From contig NW_024042261.1 of the NCBI RefSeq assembly GCF_014851395.1, positions 34,673,942 to 34,737,941 on the forward strand: a stretch of DNA of 64,000 nt, read 5' to 3'. A program made the position numbers and the translations under genes. This document shows positions 34,595 through 47,359 of the stretch, piece by piece (within the stretch, counting starts at the first letter, position 1; each line of letters begins with the position of its first letter). The stretch comes from Micropterus salmoides. Lineage: Eukaryota > Chordata > Actinopteri > Centrarchiformes > Centrarchidae. Below the pieces are notes generated by a model. That model was given only the letters and a program-made list of their open reading frames with translations, searched no databases and had not been told where the DNA came from.

Positions 34595-37145
34595 TTGAGT
34601 TACGACTTCCTGAGCTTCTTTAATGATAAAATTCTAGCTATTATAGACAAAATTCAGCAAGACCTGCCCTCAACTGGCACCATCTTATCTCTCAACTCAG
34701 GAACCTTAGAAACAGCTGTAGAACCAGATATATGTTTAGACTGTTTTGCTTCCCTCAATCTTTACCAACTAGCTTCAATAATTTCTTCATCTAAACCATC
34801 AACCTGCCTTTTAGACCCCATCCCGACTAGGTTGCTTAAAGATGTTTTACCCTTAGTCAACACCTCTATACTAGATATGATCAATCTATCTTTATCAACA
34901 GGCTATGTACCACAGTACTTTAAAGTAGCTGTAATTAAACCTCTTCTGAAAAAGCCCAAACTTGATCCGGATGTTTTAGCCAACTATAGACCTATATCTA
35001 ACCTTCCATTTCTCTCTAAGGTCCTGGAGAAAGCAGTTGCTAAACAGCTGTGTGACTTTCTACAGAGCAATAGTTTATTTGAGGATTTTCAGTCAGGATT
35101 TAGAGCTCATCATAGCACAGAGACAGCACAGAGACCGACCTCCTTATTGCATCAGACAAAGGGCTTGTCTCTGTACTGGTTTTATTAGATCTTAGTGCTG
35201 CATTTGATACCATTGACCATCAGATCCTATTGTAGAGACTGGAACATTTCATTGGCATTAAAGGAACCGCTCTAAGCTGGTTTAAGTCCTATTTATCAGA
35301 TCGATTTCAGTTTGTACATGTTAACGATGAGTCCTCCGTGCATGCCAAAGTTACTCATGGAGTTCCTCAAGGATCTGTCCTCGGACCAATCCTCTTCACT
35401 TTATATATGCTTCCTTTAGGCAATATTATCAGGAAATATTCCATAAGCTTTCAATGTTATGCAGATGATACTCAGTTATATCTATCGATCAAACCAGATG
35501 AAACTCATCAGTTAGCTAAACTTCAAATGTGCCTTCAGGATGCTAAAACCTGGATGACCTGTAATTTTCTAATGTTAAATTCAGATAAAACTGAAGTTAT
35601 TGTTCGGGGGCCTGGGCACCTCCGTGGCGCATTATCTAAAGATATAGTTTCCCTTGATGGCATCGCCCTGGCCTCCAGCACCACTATGAGGAATCTTGGA
35701 GTTCTTTGATCAGGACATGTCGTTTAAGTCTCACATTAAGCAAATTTCAAGGGCCGCCTTTTTTCACCTACGTAATAGTGCAAAAATCAGGAACATCTTG
35801 TCTAAAAATGATGCAGAAAAACTAGTCCATGCATTTGTTACTTCTAGGCTGGATTACTGCAATTCCTTATTATCAGGCTGCTCGAAAAAGTCCGTTAAGA
35901 CTCTTCAGCAGATCCAGAATGCTGCAGCACGTGTTCTGACAGGAACCAGGAAGAGAGATCATATTTCTCCTGTCTTAGCTTCTTTGCATTGGCTTCCAGT
36001 AAAATCCAGAATAGAATTTAAAATCATTCTTCTTACCTACAAAGCTCTTAATGGTCAGGCACCATCTTATCTTAAAGAGCTCATAGTACCTTACTACCCC
36101 ACCAGAGCACTGCGCTCCCAGAATGCAGACTTGTTATGTTACTTGAATGTTACTTGTGGTTCCTAGAGTCTCCAAAAGTAGACTAGGAGCCAGAGCGTTC
36201 AGCTATCAAGCTCCTCTCCTGTGGAACCAGGTTCCAGTTTGGGTTCAGGAGGCAGACACCATCTCCACATTTAAGAGTAGGCTTAAGACTTTCGTCTTTG
36301 ATAAAGCTTATAGTTAGGGCTGGCTCAGGTGAGTCCTGAACCATCCCTTAGTTATGCTGCTATAGGCCTAGACTGCCGGGGGATTTTCTATGATCCACTG
36401 AGCTCCACTCTCCTCTACTTTCTCTCCCTCTGAACGCAACCTCATCCCATTATTGCATGTAACTAACACAACTTCTCCCCTTTCTGGTAGTCTTGTGCTT
36501 TCTTGTCCCTCTCCTCTCTCCTCCTATCACTTCCTGCAGGTGTTTCTGGCTCTGGAGCTGTGGAGTCTGGATCTGCGTGTTCCTGCTCGTATCCCTCTGC
36601 TGCAACGACTATTGTTACTAGTCCTATTGTTATTATTGTTGTTACGATCATTAACATTACGACTGTTACCATTAACACTACTATAAATATCTGTACCATT
36701 TTTCATTTAGTCTATAGCAACATCACCTTCACTGTCTGTACCTCTGTGTATGTATATTGTACGCTGCCTCCCTCCCCTCTCTCTCTCCTTCCATCCCTCT
36801 CTTTTTCTCCCTGTTCCTCTCCTGCCCTCTCTCTCTCTCCCTCTGTCTCTCTCTCTCTCTCTCTCTCCCGCTCTCTCTCTCCGTCTCTCCTCCACCCCAA
36901 CCGGTCGAGGCAGATGGCCGCCCACCCTGAGCCATGGTTCTGCTCGAGGTTTCTGCCTCTTAAAAGGAAGTTTTTCCTTGCCTCTGTCGCCTAGTGCTGC
37001 TCTTGGTGGGAACTGATGGGCTTCTGTAAATAACATCACAGAGTACGGTCTAGACCTGCTCTTTTATGAAAAGCGCTGTGAGATAACTGTTGTTGTGATT
37101 TGGCGCTATATAAATAAAATTGAATTGAATTGAATTGAAATTGAA
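34595..37145 (+). mobile_element. L2-type LINE, 5'-truncated and frame-broken
   Basis: A non-LTR retrotransposon copy lacking its 5' part and endonuclease. The reverse-transcriptase region runs 34595-36300, with NYRPISNLPFLSKVLE, QSGFRAHHSTET, GVPQGSVLGP and the catalytic YADD (35458-35469). The 3' domain has the HWLPVKSRI motif near 35990. Frame breaks occur near 35130, 35706 and 36130-36170, and a TAG stop lies at 35233-35235, so it is non-functional. The 3'UTR has the L2-like words TTTCTGCCTCTTAAAAGG and GGCGCTATATAAATAAAA and ends in (TTGAA)n at about 37120-37145, as L2 elements do. Bases 36768-36893 are pyrimidine-rich. Confidence 0.88.
36768..36893 (+). repeat. CT-rich low-complexity tract in the LINE 3'UTR
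   Basis: Imperfect (CT)n/(CCCTCT)n inside the L2 3'UTR. It gives artefactual Arg/Glu-rich minus-strand and Ser/Leu-rich plus-strand frames. Confidence 0.9.
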
Positions 37146-39079
37146 ATCACCTCTAAAAAACATGGCTGGGGCTTTCTTTACAAACTCTGCCTCACTTCCC
37201 TGAAACTTTGTTATTGAAAGTGAAAGAATGTCTGAGCCTGAAATACTTCTAGCTTCTCTTCTCTGTCTCTTTCTTTCTTTCTCTCATCTCTCCATTTCTG
37301 TCTCCTTCTGTAGACCCTCCCTCCTCCCCACCTCCCTCTCCACTCTCGCTCCCTCCTGTCAAAATAAACACATTGAGAGCTGCCCTTTTTTTCATTCAGA
37401 CGCTCCTAGCCGACAGCCTCATTTAGGGCCCCGCTGTCCTCCTGTGTGTGTGTGTGTCCTGTGTCCCCTCAATGTGTGTGTGTGTGTGTGTTTCTCTAAA
37501 GTATTTATAACACATATTGAAAAGAAGCTTTTTTTTTTTTTACACCCCCTTCTCCTCCCCCTCCTCCTGCCCCGGCGTGGTATCTGACATAACCGGCGCT
37601 GGGTTTCTCTCCGCGGCCCTGCGTTCCTGGCAGATAGAGGGGCCGCCGACCACTGCTGGGGGAACTTTCCTGGCTCTGGGAAGCCATGGGACAATCACAC
37701 CTTTCATGGGCCGGAGAGAACGCCGCCCGTCAAGCAGCTCCTAGGCCACGGCACTGGGAATTTCTCTCCCTCCCTGGACCCTCTCTCTCTCTCCTTTGCT
37801 GTTTCTGTCTCTAACTTGTGTTCTGTGCCACTTGTTCACAGTTTGAACACTTCACACATTTTGCTTCTGCATTGTTTTTGTTGCTGTATCTTGTTGCTCT
37901 TTGGTGTTGCAACAGTGTAATTTCACCTTGAAGGTAATTAGGCTTTTGAAATTACTTTTTTTTGGCATTTTGCCTTTAAGAGAGCAAACATAGAGGGGGA
38001 TGACATGAAAGAAAGGTCCCCACCTAGATTCAAACCAGGGACAGTGCAGGTACACATTGTGCATTTTAATCTTGTGCAAAAATACAAGTAGTCTCCTTAT
38101 CACTATTGTAATAGAAGAAAAACATCACTATAAAAATACACTTAACACTTAAAGTAGTGCCATAAATCACTTTAATATTGTGTTTTATAATGAATTCTAG
38201 AACAGTTTAAAAAATATTGATTCCAATATCCAAGCAGCACAACTATAGTACTGTTAAGGCTAAGCAACTAAAATTTGAAAAAAATCAATGTTTTTGTTAA
38301 AAGAAAGAAGCATGCAGCCACAGCACTGCTGTGGGTTCTGTTGCATTTTGGCAGAGCTCACAGCCAAAATCACTGTAGTTACAAATGTAAGTCGAAGGAA
38401 CATATAGTTCAAGTGTTTCACATCTGATTCAGGTCACAGTTGTACGTATAAATCGCAAGTGAAATGTGAGCCATTATGTGACCTGTTTGAACGCCGGTTG
38501 ATTAAAACTGAGACATAACTATTCCATGAGATGAAATAAGAAAAACGCGCATGAGACGCTTTGATTATATACAGACTATAACTCAGCACCCTGCTATATA
38601 AAGGACATAAACATATTTCTTCATATGCTAAATGAAAATTTTTCACTGCAGAATTGCTTAATGTGGATATCACTTCTTTCGAGACTGGGCCGGTATAATA
38701 TAAATTGATCTTGTGAGGATTATGATCGTGTTCATCCCCATTTGTATGTGATTAACATTACGGGGGAGGTGGGGAACGAAATATTCATTATGCTCCTCAC
38801 TAATTTAATTATAGACAGCATTTTTACTATCAAGAAATTACAGGATATGACCTGTAATAGACATAGCAAATATAATGTGGTGAATTTAAGTCCATACTCA
38901 CACGCGGACATAAAACACATATTGATATCACTGTGATGTAAATCTCCAATGTCCATTGTGAATAAAAGTCCATAAATCTTCTTCTACATCTTCGTATTGG
39001 TTCCCAAATAGGCCTGAGCCTAAATGTTGCCATTAGTATGTTTCCATCTCACGCTAACATTCTTTCATGGCAGGGAGGA
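37146..39079. other. Intergenic with two candidate regulatory blocks
   Basis: 37560-37760 is a GC-rich island in AT-rich surroundings, with no clear splice-bounded frame. 38690-38960 is an AT-rich complex block with homeodomain-like words (GTGATTAACATTACG, CTAATTTAATTATAG). Neither contains a repeat I recognise. GT patches occur at 37440-37490. No gene called. Confidence 0.35.
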
Positions 39080-39089
39080 CAATAGACAA

Positions 39090-39313
39090 AATCTGTACTC
39101 TTTACTTCCATCTGCACTCCATTTGCACTGTTTACTGTTTTTGCACTGTTTTACTGTGGCTACTGTGTTATAAGTTATTTTAATTTTAATTCTATTTTAA
39201 TATAGGTTTAATGTATGTTTAATGTATGTATGTTTCGTATGCTACTGGATACCTGAATTTCCCTTGGGATAAATAAAGTATATATCTATCTATATCTATC
39301 TATCTATCTATCT
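39090..39313 (+). mobile_element. Solo LINE 3' end with (TATC)n tail
   Basis: The sequence ends CTGAATTTCCCTTGGGATAAATAAAGTA and then TATC repeats (39281-39313). This is the usual 3' terminus of a common fish non-LTR retrotransposon family (RTE/Rex-like by memory). No coding part is present. The left border is uncertain. Confidence 0.6.
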
Positions 39314-39775
39314 TTCTCCATTTGCACATAAAGTAGAGCAGCTCTTCCTGCGGAAAACACTCACAGATCAAAATATGAGGACGTTGCCCCTCACGAGATT
39401 TAAATTACAAAAGGTAGGTAAAAAAAGTAGGTTAGTGCGGCTGCAATTATTACTGGGCTGGGGTGAAAAGGTACTCACATCCAGTATGCACTGTGGACAG
39501 GATTAAAATCAGGGCAGGTGATGCTAAAATCACCCCACCTCCCATGGAACCCTTAAAAATCCAGTCTGAATGGGGATTAAGATAGCATTTTATTTTATCT
39601 CATTCTAGTATGAAATCTGAATCCTTTCAAATCCTCATTTATGTGAAAAATTTAGGTAAATTCAAGGCGTTTTTTACCTTCAAAAACTTCACTGATTTAT
39701 CTTATCTATTCTGTTCACCCTATCCATCATACATATGGTAGGAGAGGTCAAGTAACTACATGAAAGATCATACTT
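39314..39775. other. Intergenic, no gene recognised
   Basis: Short AT-rich stretch between two LINE fragments. No features supported. Confidence 0.4.
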
Positions 39776-39850
39776 ATAATAATAATAATAATCTTTATTT
39801 GTAGAGCACTTTTCAAAAAAGTTACAAAGTGCTTTAACAAGTGTACTTGT
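39776..39850 (-). mobile_element. Solo LINE 3' end, minus orientation
   Basis: (AATAAT)n followed by CTTTATTTGTAGAGCACTTTTC and AAGTTACAAAGTGCTTTA. This is the reverse complement of a common L2-like 3' tail in fish. It is a fragment only. Confidence 0.6.
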
Positions 39851-40154
39851 ACTTGACCTGTTTTTGCTATTGTGAGGTGATCTCAGAAAAAGGGTTCTGT
39901 CAAAATCATTAAATGACTAATACTCATCTATGTCATGTCCTCTCCAGTCTGCTGAACTATCTCACACTCTTTCTCCACACTCTTTCTCATCCTTAATCAC
40001 TCTCTGCAACTTTCCTCCCCCATCTCCCCCTCTAGACCTCTCTCTCCCTCTCTCCCCTGTGAAGCCACCTTGGGGTTTACAAAGCTACCTTTTTGCAGGT
40101 TTAAATTTAGAATCACCTTCTTTTGGGCCACTACTTCTACTGGGGGGTTATCCT

Positions 40155-40156
<2 letters not shown>

Positions 40157-40189
<33 letters not shown>
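40157..40189 (+). repeat. (GA)n microsatellite
   Basis: About 16 uninterrupted GA units inside otherwise non-coding sequence. Confidence 0.9.
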
Positions 40190-40193
<4 letters not shown>

Positions 40194-40940
40194 TTTTCTA
40201 AACTCGTCCCTGTAAATTGGCAGGTTTTGTGAAAACCAATTTGGAAAGTCTCAGTTTGGAAGCATGAGGGGGCTGGTTGTGATGTTGTGCTGTGTACTTC
40301 CCGTAAACGCGCTGAGTAGCTTTATTCAAAGAGCTGCGGTAAAAAGGCCAAATAAAGATCAAATCAACATGGAGGAAGCCTGCTGGGAGGGTAGGGTTTC
40401 TGTGCAATGGTGGGGGCAACCTGGGATATTGAAAACGCAATAAAAAACACAATCAAAGTAGTGAAAAGTTCCCAGTTTTAATGAGTGCATTAATAAATGC
40501 AGTGAAATATTGTAATATTATACTGTGTAACACCTCACAGAGTAAATCCGTTTGTAAATGAATGCTAAATGAATCTAATGTAGCCTAATCACATTAAATA
40601 AACACAACTATGGCTCATTCATTTAAATGTACGTGTGAAGGGAAGAAATACTAACAGTCAGATTATCACAGATTGGCCGTTTTATATAAAGCACTTATCT
40701 GTAGGCTAACGTGAAACCGTAAACACTTGAAATTCTGGTTTTACTGAGACTAAGAGTCTACAGCCGTGTTAGCATTGAGGCGCAACAGTGATGCTTTGAG
40801 CTAAATGTTAAATGTTAACATTCTACAATAATAATGCTAACATGCTGATGTTTAATATGTACAGTATTTATCATCTTCGCCACCTAAATTTAGTTTTTTA
40901 GCATGCTAACATTTGCTAATTAGTACTAAACACAAAGTAG
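40190..40940. other. Intergenic, no gene recognised
   Basis: AT-rich sequence with repeated GCTAACA/ATGCTAACAT words (40770-40925). No exon or RNA gene recognised. Confidence 0.4.
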
Positions 40941-41256
40941 GGGAGAGCCGGGACGACTGAAACGCGGGACGAATGAAACAGCGATTTTCTCGGAAACCAT
41001 ACAAGTCTGATATGCCAAATTCCGTCAGCACATACAGTCCACAGTACTTAACAGAACAGGGAAAAATCAGGTGGATACGTCACACTTTCACGGAGTTATA
41101 CGAAAGAAGCTGTTTTCAATCATGTAAAGTAAATTCACTAAAGCGATCACGTTTTAAATGCAAAGTTTTACAGTTTAACAGCTAGTGAAGTTTAAACGTC
41201 AGGAGTCACTGTCGGGACGATTGAAACAGGTATTTCAATTGTCCCGACACGTAGCA
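40939..41256 (+). mobile_element. Partial DNA element whose left end resembles that of the 9966-10895 element
   Basis: The left end reads TA-GGGGAGAGCCGGGACG, parallel to TA-GGGGAGACCGGGTATGG at 9964. Subterminal GGGACGA(C/A)TGAAAC words recur at 40953-40981. In inverted form they close as the hairpin at 41210-41249. No matching right terminus or second TA flank was found, so the copy is probably truncated. The open frame inside (40973-41185) shows no recognised domain. Confidence 0.4.
41210..41249. repeat. 17-bp-arm hairpin, one mismatch, 6-base loop
   Basis: TGTCGGGACGATTGAAA (41210-41226) and TTTCAATTGTCCCGACA (41233-41249) are inverted with one mismatch (a possible G:T pair in RNA), around a 6-base loop. 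Confidence 0.85.
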
Positions 41257-42809
41257 ATTCTACCTTATTTAGATGAAAACTCTCAAATCAAAATATTAGG
41301 CAATACTTGAAATATTGACTAGCTAATGGCGCAACAGAAAATGTCTCTCAGAACAATATTGCCATGCACAGTTACACCGCTGGCATTGTACGGTCAAAGT
41401 TGAAACAGAAAGTTAGTCTGCAAAATATAACTGAAAGATCGCCACCATTATCTCTTCCTTGATAACTGATACTTTCACTGCTAATACTTATTTCTTTAAT
41501 CTTTTAAAACTAAACACAAGAACCCTGCTGGTTTTAAGGGTGTCTCTGAAAGGCTTCGTGTAGAGAGCAGCTGCAGTCAGCTTATTGCAGCAGTCATTAC
41601 AATGGATTCCAAAGGCATTCAACAGTCACAGCATAAAAAGGGCAAAGTGTAAATTGACACTTCTCAAATAATTCCTGCAACATAATCCACTTAATGCCAT
41701 AATCTTTGCTGTTTATCACTAATTACACATGTAGGTTGATAGTGCAATATGCTTCATACGCCTTTTTATTTTTTACATGACTACAGGGGAGAACTATTTG
41801 ATACCCAGTTTAAAAAGAATGATTTACTGTGAAGTAGTTATTTACTGAACGCAGGACTTCAAATTTTAAAGGAAGATATATACATTTACATGGTACTTAA
41901 ATGATCTGAGTACTTCTTCCACTAATGTGCAGACTTTGTTTCAGGTGGAGCTAACCATTAAAAAAAGTGTTGAGCCAAGGGATGAAAACACACACACCCT
42001 GACATGGATCAGCAGAGGGGTGGGACCAGTCTTGCAGAGCAGTCTTGCATCCTGGTGTCACGTCAGCCTTTTTAATTCCTTCCAGGAACCTGTGAGGATT
42101 TTCACCGTGCTAACAATGTGTACTCATGCATGACTCACACTCGCAGCACATCACTGTTTCTCCCGCATTCTGCTTCTCTGCTTTTTCCCCTTTCTGTCTC
42201 CACCTCTCGTTTCCCTTTCTTAATTTCAGAGACCTGCGTGTGTGCTTGTGTTTGTGTGTATTTGCATGCTTGCACGAGTACCTATGCGCAATAGTTTTGC
42301 TCTTACGCCCACATCTATTTAACATGGTCTGATGCTTTTCACTTCCCCCTCCTGTCGTCTCCTAACACACATCCAAATGGAGCTGCAGTGACTCCGCTCT
42401 CTGTCCAAACTCCATCATCTCAGGCAATCAAGTGCAGTCAATGTTTCTTTCATAAAGGCTGCATTTCGCCTCATCGTAATTTCTCCTCAACCTCAGTTTA
42501 GCCAGAAGCCCCTGTATCTATAGACTCATTCAGGACAGGGCATGCAGTCACTGAGTGTATCGCTGTCGCCACGCTAAAACCAGGCATCTGCAGAAAATGC
42601 GAGCTTTTCTGGAATGAAGAAAAGAATGCTGTTCTACATATGGATAAAGATGTATTTTTTAAAACCACATTTGAAGGTTTTGAGAGGGTTCACAAGTATT
42701 TCCACTCTCTAGAGGACAACTACTTTTTAACTGACTCCATACTACATGCTAATTTTAAGTAATATATACTCTAGTATCTATATGTCTATGTCTATAACAA
42801 CGTAAAATA
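41257..42809. other. Intergenic, no gene recognised
   Basis: AT-rich sequence. 42360-42560 is more complex but has no supported frame. No repeats recognised. Confidence 0.4.
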
Positions 42810-42893
42810 CATTGTATAGATTGTAAAGCCCCCTGGGGCAAATTTGTGACTTGCAATATTGTGCTGTCTCAAGAAAATTGACTTGACGAAGCA
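42810..42893 (+). mobile_element. Solo L2-like LINE/SINE 3' end
   Basis: GATTGTAAAGCCCCCTGGGGC, then AAATTTGTGACTTGCAATATTG and AAAATTGACTTGACG, resembles the stem-loop 3' end shared by fish L2 LINEs and their SINE partners. It is short and diverged. Confidence 0.5.
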
Positions 42894-45800
42894 TTTACTT
42901 TAAACTAACAGGAAATGATACAATATGACGCAGATGCTTTTCAATCAAACCGCACTTTAAGAATGCCACTTCCAGATAAACAAAGAGAAAGCTAAATGTT
43001 TTTTTTACAAAAAGGTATACATTAAGATAAGAATCATTTTAATGTTTTGTTTTTGTAAAGAGCTGTGTTTGAGACGGCTGTCCCATTTCAGTTCTGCTTG
43101 AATTGAAAGAGTTTTGTAGAACAATACAACTTTGTCTCATATAAATGCTATGTTGTTGCCCCATACAGACCTCGTAGCAAGGAAGTCAGACACTGGACAC
43201 TGGTGTTCACGTTCTGTGTTGTTAGATTTAGCCTACAAATTCACTTTAGTAAAGGTTAGAGAAAGGTTTTGGATTGGTTAGATTTTGAAAAAGTAAACAC
43301 TGTGCTGTCTCGTGTCACTGTTGACTTTTTCTTCATCTGACCATGACACCAATTGTTCCCTTGTCTTTACTAAGTACTAGAGTTGGCATTAAAACATTAA
43401 TCATACTTTCATTACTGCCAAAAGCAGATACTGTAATGAAAACAAATAAAATACACTGCAAGTTTTTGCAGCTAGATTCTATGTGAACGTTTTCCACCTT
43501 TACTGATTTGTTCATTAAAAATCTTGCCTTATTACTTTGATAAAATAAAAATGTAATCTAAGCTGGTTAAAAGTCTATAGAAATGTAATTTTTAGAATTG
43601 TAGAAGTGACGTTTGTATTATAGACTTCATCAGTCAGTGTGAACAGCTGATTTTTTGCCTATATCAGCTTAAACAAAAATTGAAAAACTCTCATATCCCA
43701 TCAAACTGTCGTACCACTTTACATTTAGAATATCATAAATCAAAGATAAACTTATTCAAACCCCAACACATGAGAGGTAGTGAATGTTCAAAGGTTCAAT
43801 AAAACCGTTTTCTTGGTCATGCAGAGCAGCGAGTAAGGTGCTGGTTAAGAGCAAACAGACCGGCATTGGGATAGAACTGGTCAGACTGCTTTTTTATAGA
43901 CTCTAATGATAGAAGGTTAAGGGATATCTTGGAGCCCTTCCCATCGTTAAAAATGTTTTCATCCAATGTTTTTCTCTACTGGTATCATCCATAAATGATG
44001 GAGGTGGAGGCAGGAATTTTTTTTAAATTAAAACAGATATATTTATGCTCATGTAATCTTACATAGTGGTTGTGTTTTTGTTTTTTGCTAAAACTTAAGA
44101 AATGCTATGAGAAATAGGGAAGATGTACTCAAGTTTCATACTCAGTGGACAAAGTGTAACACCTGCTCTTGAAAGCAAAATATGTTAAGAAATTATTTTA
44201 AACATTCAAATAAATGGTGTACAATATTTCAAAGGGCCATTAGTCAGTCTTCAACACATTTACAGACTTGGCCTGTGTTAGAGGCACTGAAAGGTGAACT
44301 ATATAATCATCATTCTCTGCCACATCACATGAAAAGACAATAAAAAAAGATGAACAGCAGTTTCTAAATTATCTTTTGAAATGAACCATTTATCACCTGA
44401 CAAGCACCTGCCTTCCTTTTCCTCCATCTGGGCTTTGTTTGAAGTTGAATGAGGCTCACAGAAGCCAAATACAACACCCTGGGGCTTGTTTGTCATAAAG
44501 ACAGTTAATTAAAACGTATCGTCAATTTAAAAGAATTACATGACTTGGTAGAGAAGGTGGCAAGACAGATTGAATAAACACTCAGGCATGGCAGTAGATT
44601 GTTAAAATGGCAGGGGTAAGGAGGAGATGGCCGTTGGACATGACACTGGATATTATAGAAAATAACAGCTATGCAAACAACATGTCAAATTATTGTGAGA
44701 TGAGCCTTTTGGTTAACATAGTACCCCATTCAGGCCTCAAAGTGACACAGGTGATCTACATTGAGGATCTGTCTGATTGGGCCAGATTTTGGCACCCATG
44801 AAATAGGTTGATTTATTTGTCACATGTCTATCATGAGTCTTACAGCCATGCTTTTTCGATTTCCCACAGCATAAAGACTGCAAATGCCAAAAGAAATTGT
44901 TGCATGATTATGAAATTTACGCTTGTAAACTGTTTAAACAGTCATCTGTTGTTGTCATCTAGCAGCTGCATTGATAATGAGATGTGGTTAGCACCCATCA
45001 CTTCTGCTAGCAGGGTTCCCCCAAATGTATACTGTCATATCAACGCATTATATTCAAAAGACACAAAGATGATTAAAACATAAAAGTGGTTCTAATATTT
45101 TGCAGCTTTTACTTAGAGCCTGTTCTAGAGTCACTAATGGTAATGTGATCGCTATATAACTGTCATGTATGCAAATTCACTTAAAATGATCAAACAGATG
45201 TTCAGCTGTTGTGGTAAAAAAAAAAAAAACTAAAACTGATTTACTTTTGTAAATCTAACTTGCCTGACTTGCTTACAGGGAAGTCACACTGTAGAAATGC
45301 TACATGGCTTTATAGAGGAAATTTCCTTAATTCTCATGACCTTCCAAACTGTTGTTTTCTCTTGACCACAGGCAACTGCAGGTTCTCCAGGATCTCTTAA
45401 ATCAATGTGTAATGCATTTATCTGTTAATGTAGCAATCTAAATCTATGTCACTGCTACAAGTAACCGTAGCTGTGAGTCATTGTCACTGTGCATTTTAGG
45501 TAATATACTGTATAAATAACAGGTATATTGCCAAGTATTGCAAATATTCTAACACCTACAGCCTTAATGGAGCTCCGCTGACCTTTGAGCCAATCAAAAG
45601 GTTGGGAAAGTAAGAACTGACCCTGATGGATCTGACTTCTGTCAATCAAAAGAGAGATATGTGAGCTTCGGTATGTGACAAATGAAAACATTTACAATTT
45701 CTGAGCTGTCCAGTTCAGCAGCTCCGGTCTGAGACTGGAGATTTTACACGTGGCTGCTGAAATTCTGCTTCACACATACACACACACATGCACACAACCT

Positions 45801-47359
45801 CTCTCACATACATACCATAAATAGATAATACATATACACACACACACATACACACTCACTTACCCTCTTTTTCTCTCTCACACACACACAGACTCATACT
45901 GTTTCAGGCAGCGGCGCACAGGACGGAATTAGTGATACGGCGGGTGATTTTTCACTGCTAAAGGTGCAGTCCGCCAAACCAAATAAATAACACCACCATT
46001 CATTGACTTTTCCCTCCACCACCGGTTTCCCTTCCCTTCTACTGGTTTACACTGAGAAAACACAAACACACATACACACATACAAATAAGTGAAGATGTA
46101 GACCCACTCAAACAGGAATACAGTGACAACACAGAGGCACAAGTGCAAGTACATGTCAGAAACATATATGTACATGTGTAGACACACACAGACTGAACAT
46201 GCTGACTGAGATATGCACACATGCACTAAAACATACAAATGTACAAACATATATACAGTGACACACACTCTCCCCACATTTGGACATAAATAGCAGGATA
46301 AATAGAAAGGCGAGAGTCCGTTTTAAAAGGACCTGGTTGAAGTGAAAGAGGTCAGACCAGTTCTCAGACAGCTCAGAAGAAACACACACCTCAACTGACC
46401 CAAATTAGATTGGATATATTCTACTGTCATAATACTGTTGCTAACATTTTGATGTAATTCACAGGAACAGGTTTCATAAACTTATATTTCAGGATCGGCA
46501 AAATAATAGACAACAAATGACCAAGAATGCAAAACTAGTTTTAAATAATAGGTTGTACGTTCAAGCCTTTTTCCTAAAGTTGCCTAATATTATTAACAGT
46601 TTGGACCTCCAGAATCCCCTTATGTTATTCTTTATAACTTAAAAAAAATACATTTACACACTACATCATAATGTCCCGCATCTTGTGTGTGTTCATGCCA
46701 TTGCTTTACTGAATTGAGCCAATTTGCAGATCAATCAATGTATTTTTTGGGTGGATCCGAATCAGCTATATAAAGCATGATCCATTTCATAATTAGTTTG
46801 CTCTGGATATGTCAGCTGTCAAAATACTCTATAGCACCCTGGAAGGTCTCCCAATGCACAGCCCTCCTCTCCCTGTACATGAATACTACATAATAGCTGG
46901 CAGGTTAATTATATTAGCTGTTATTGAGTTAAGGCATCTCCTATATTTTGGATTAGAAGTAAAGCTTTTCAAAGGCAAGGCAAACACAGTGAAAATAAAA
47001 ATGGACGCTTAAAGCACAAACTATCCCAAAATGAAAATAATGGACAGTATATTTGCCATGATAAGCATGTGGTATTCACTGAAACATCCAGATATATCCT
47101 CAGTTATATTTGAAAAAGTTGGAAATTAAAGCTAATGTCAACTTGATGCTGGTGAATGGATGTAATTCAGTAGCGAGACGGGAGACTGAGTGAATCTGGT
47201 CTGAGTGGAAAGATCATTTCACCACTGGGGAGACAGATGATTTTTTCCTTGTTCTCTCTATTAATAGTTTAAATAAATATTACAGTAAACAGAAAAACAG
47301 GAAATGGAGTAAATATATAGTATGTGAACCGGCTGCTTCTTCTATTTATGGTGTGAAAT
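42894..47359. other. Intergenic, simple repeats and one candidate regulatory block
   Basis: CA-rich patches lie at 45770-45900 and 46060-46270. 46640-46990 is a unique-looking block with TALE/homeodomain-like words (ATGTCAGCTGTCAAAA, GGTTAATTATATTAGCTG) and no frame. No exon recognised elsewhere; frames are under 100 codons and featureless. Confidence 0.4.

Noticed and set aside
36503..37039. Frames on both strands around 36.5-37.0 kb
   Set aside because: They lie in the L2 3'UTR and its CT-rich tract, not in coding sequence.
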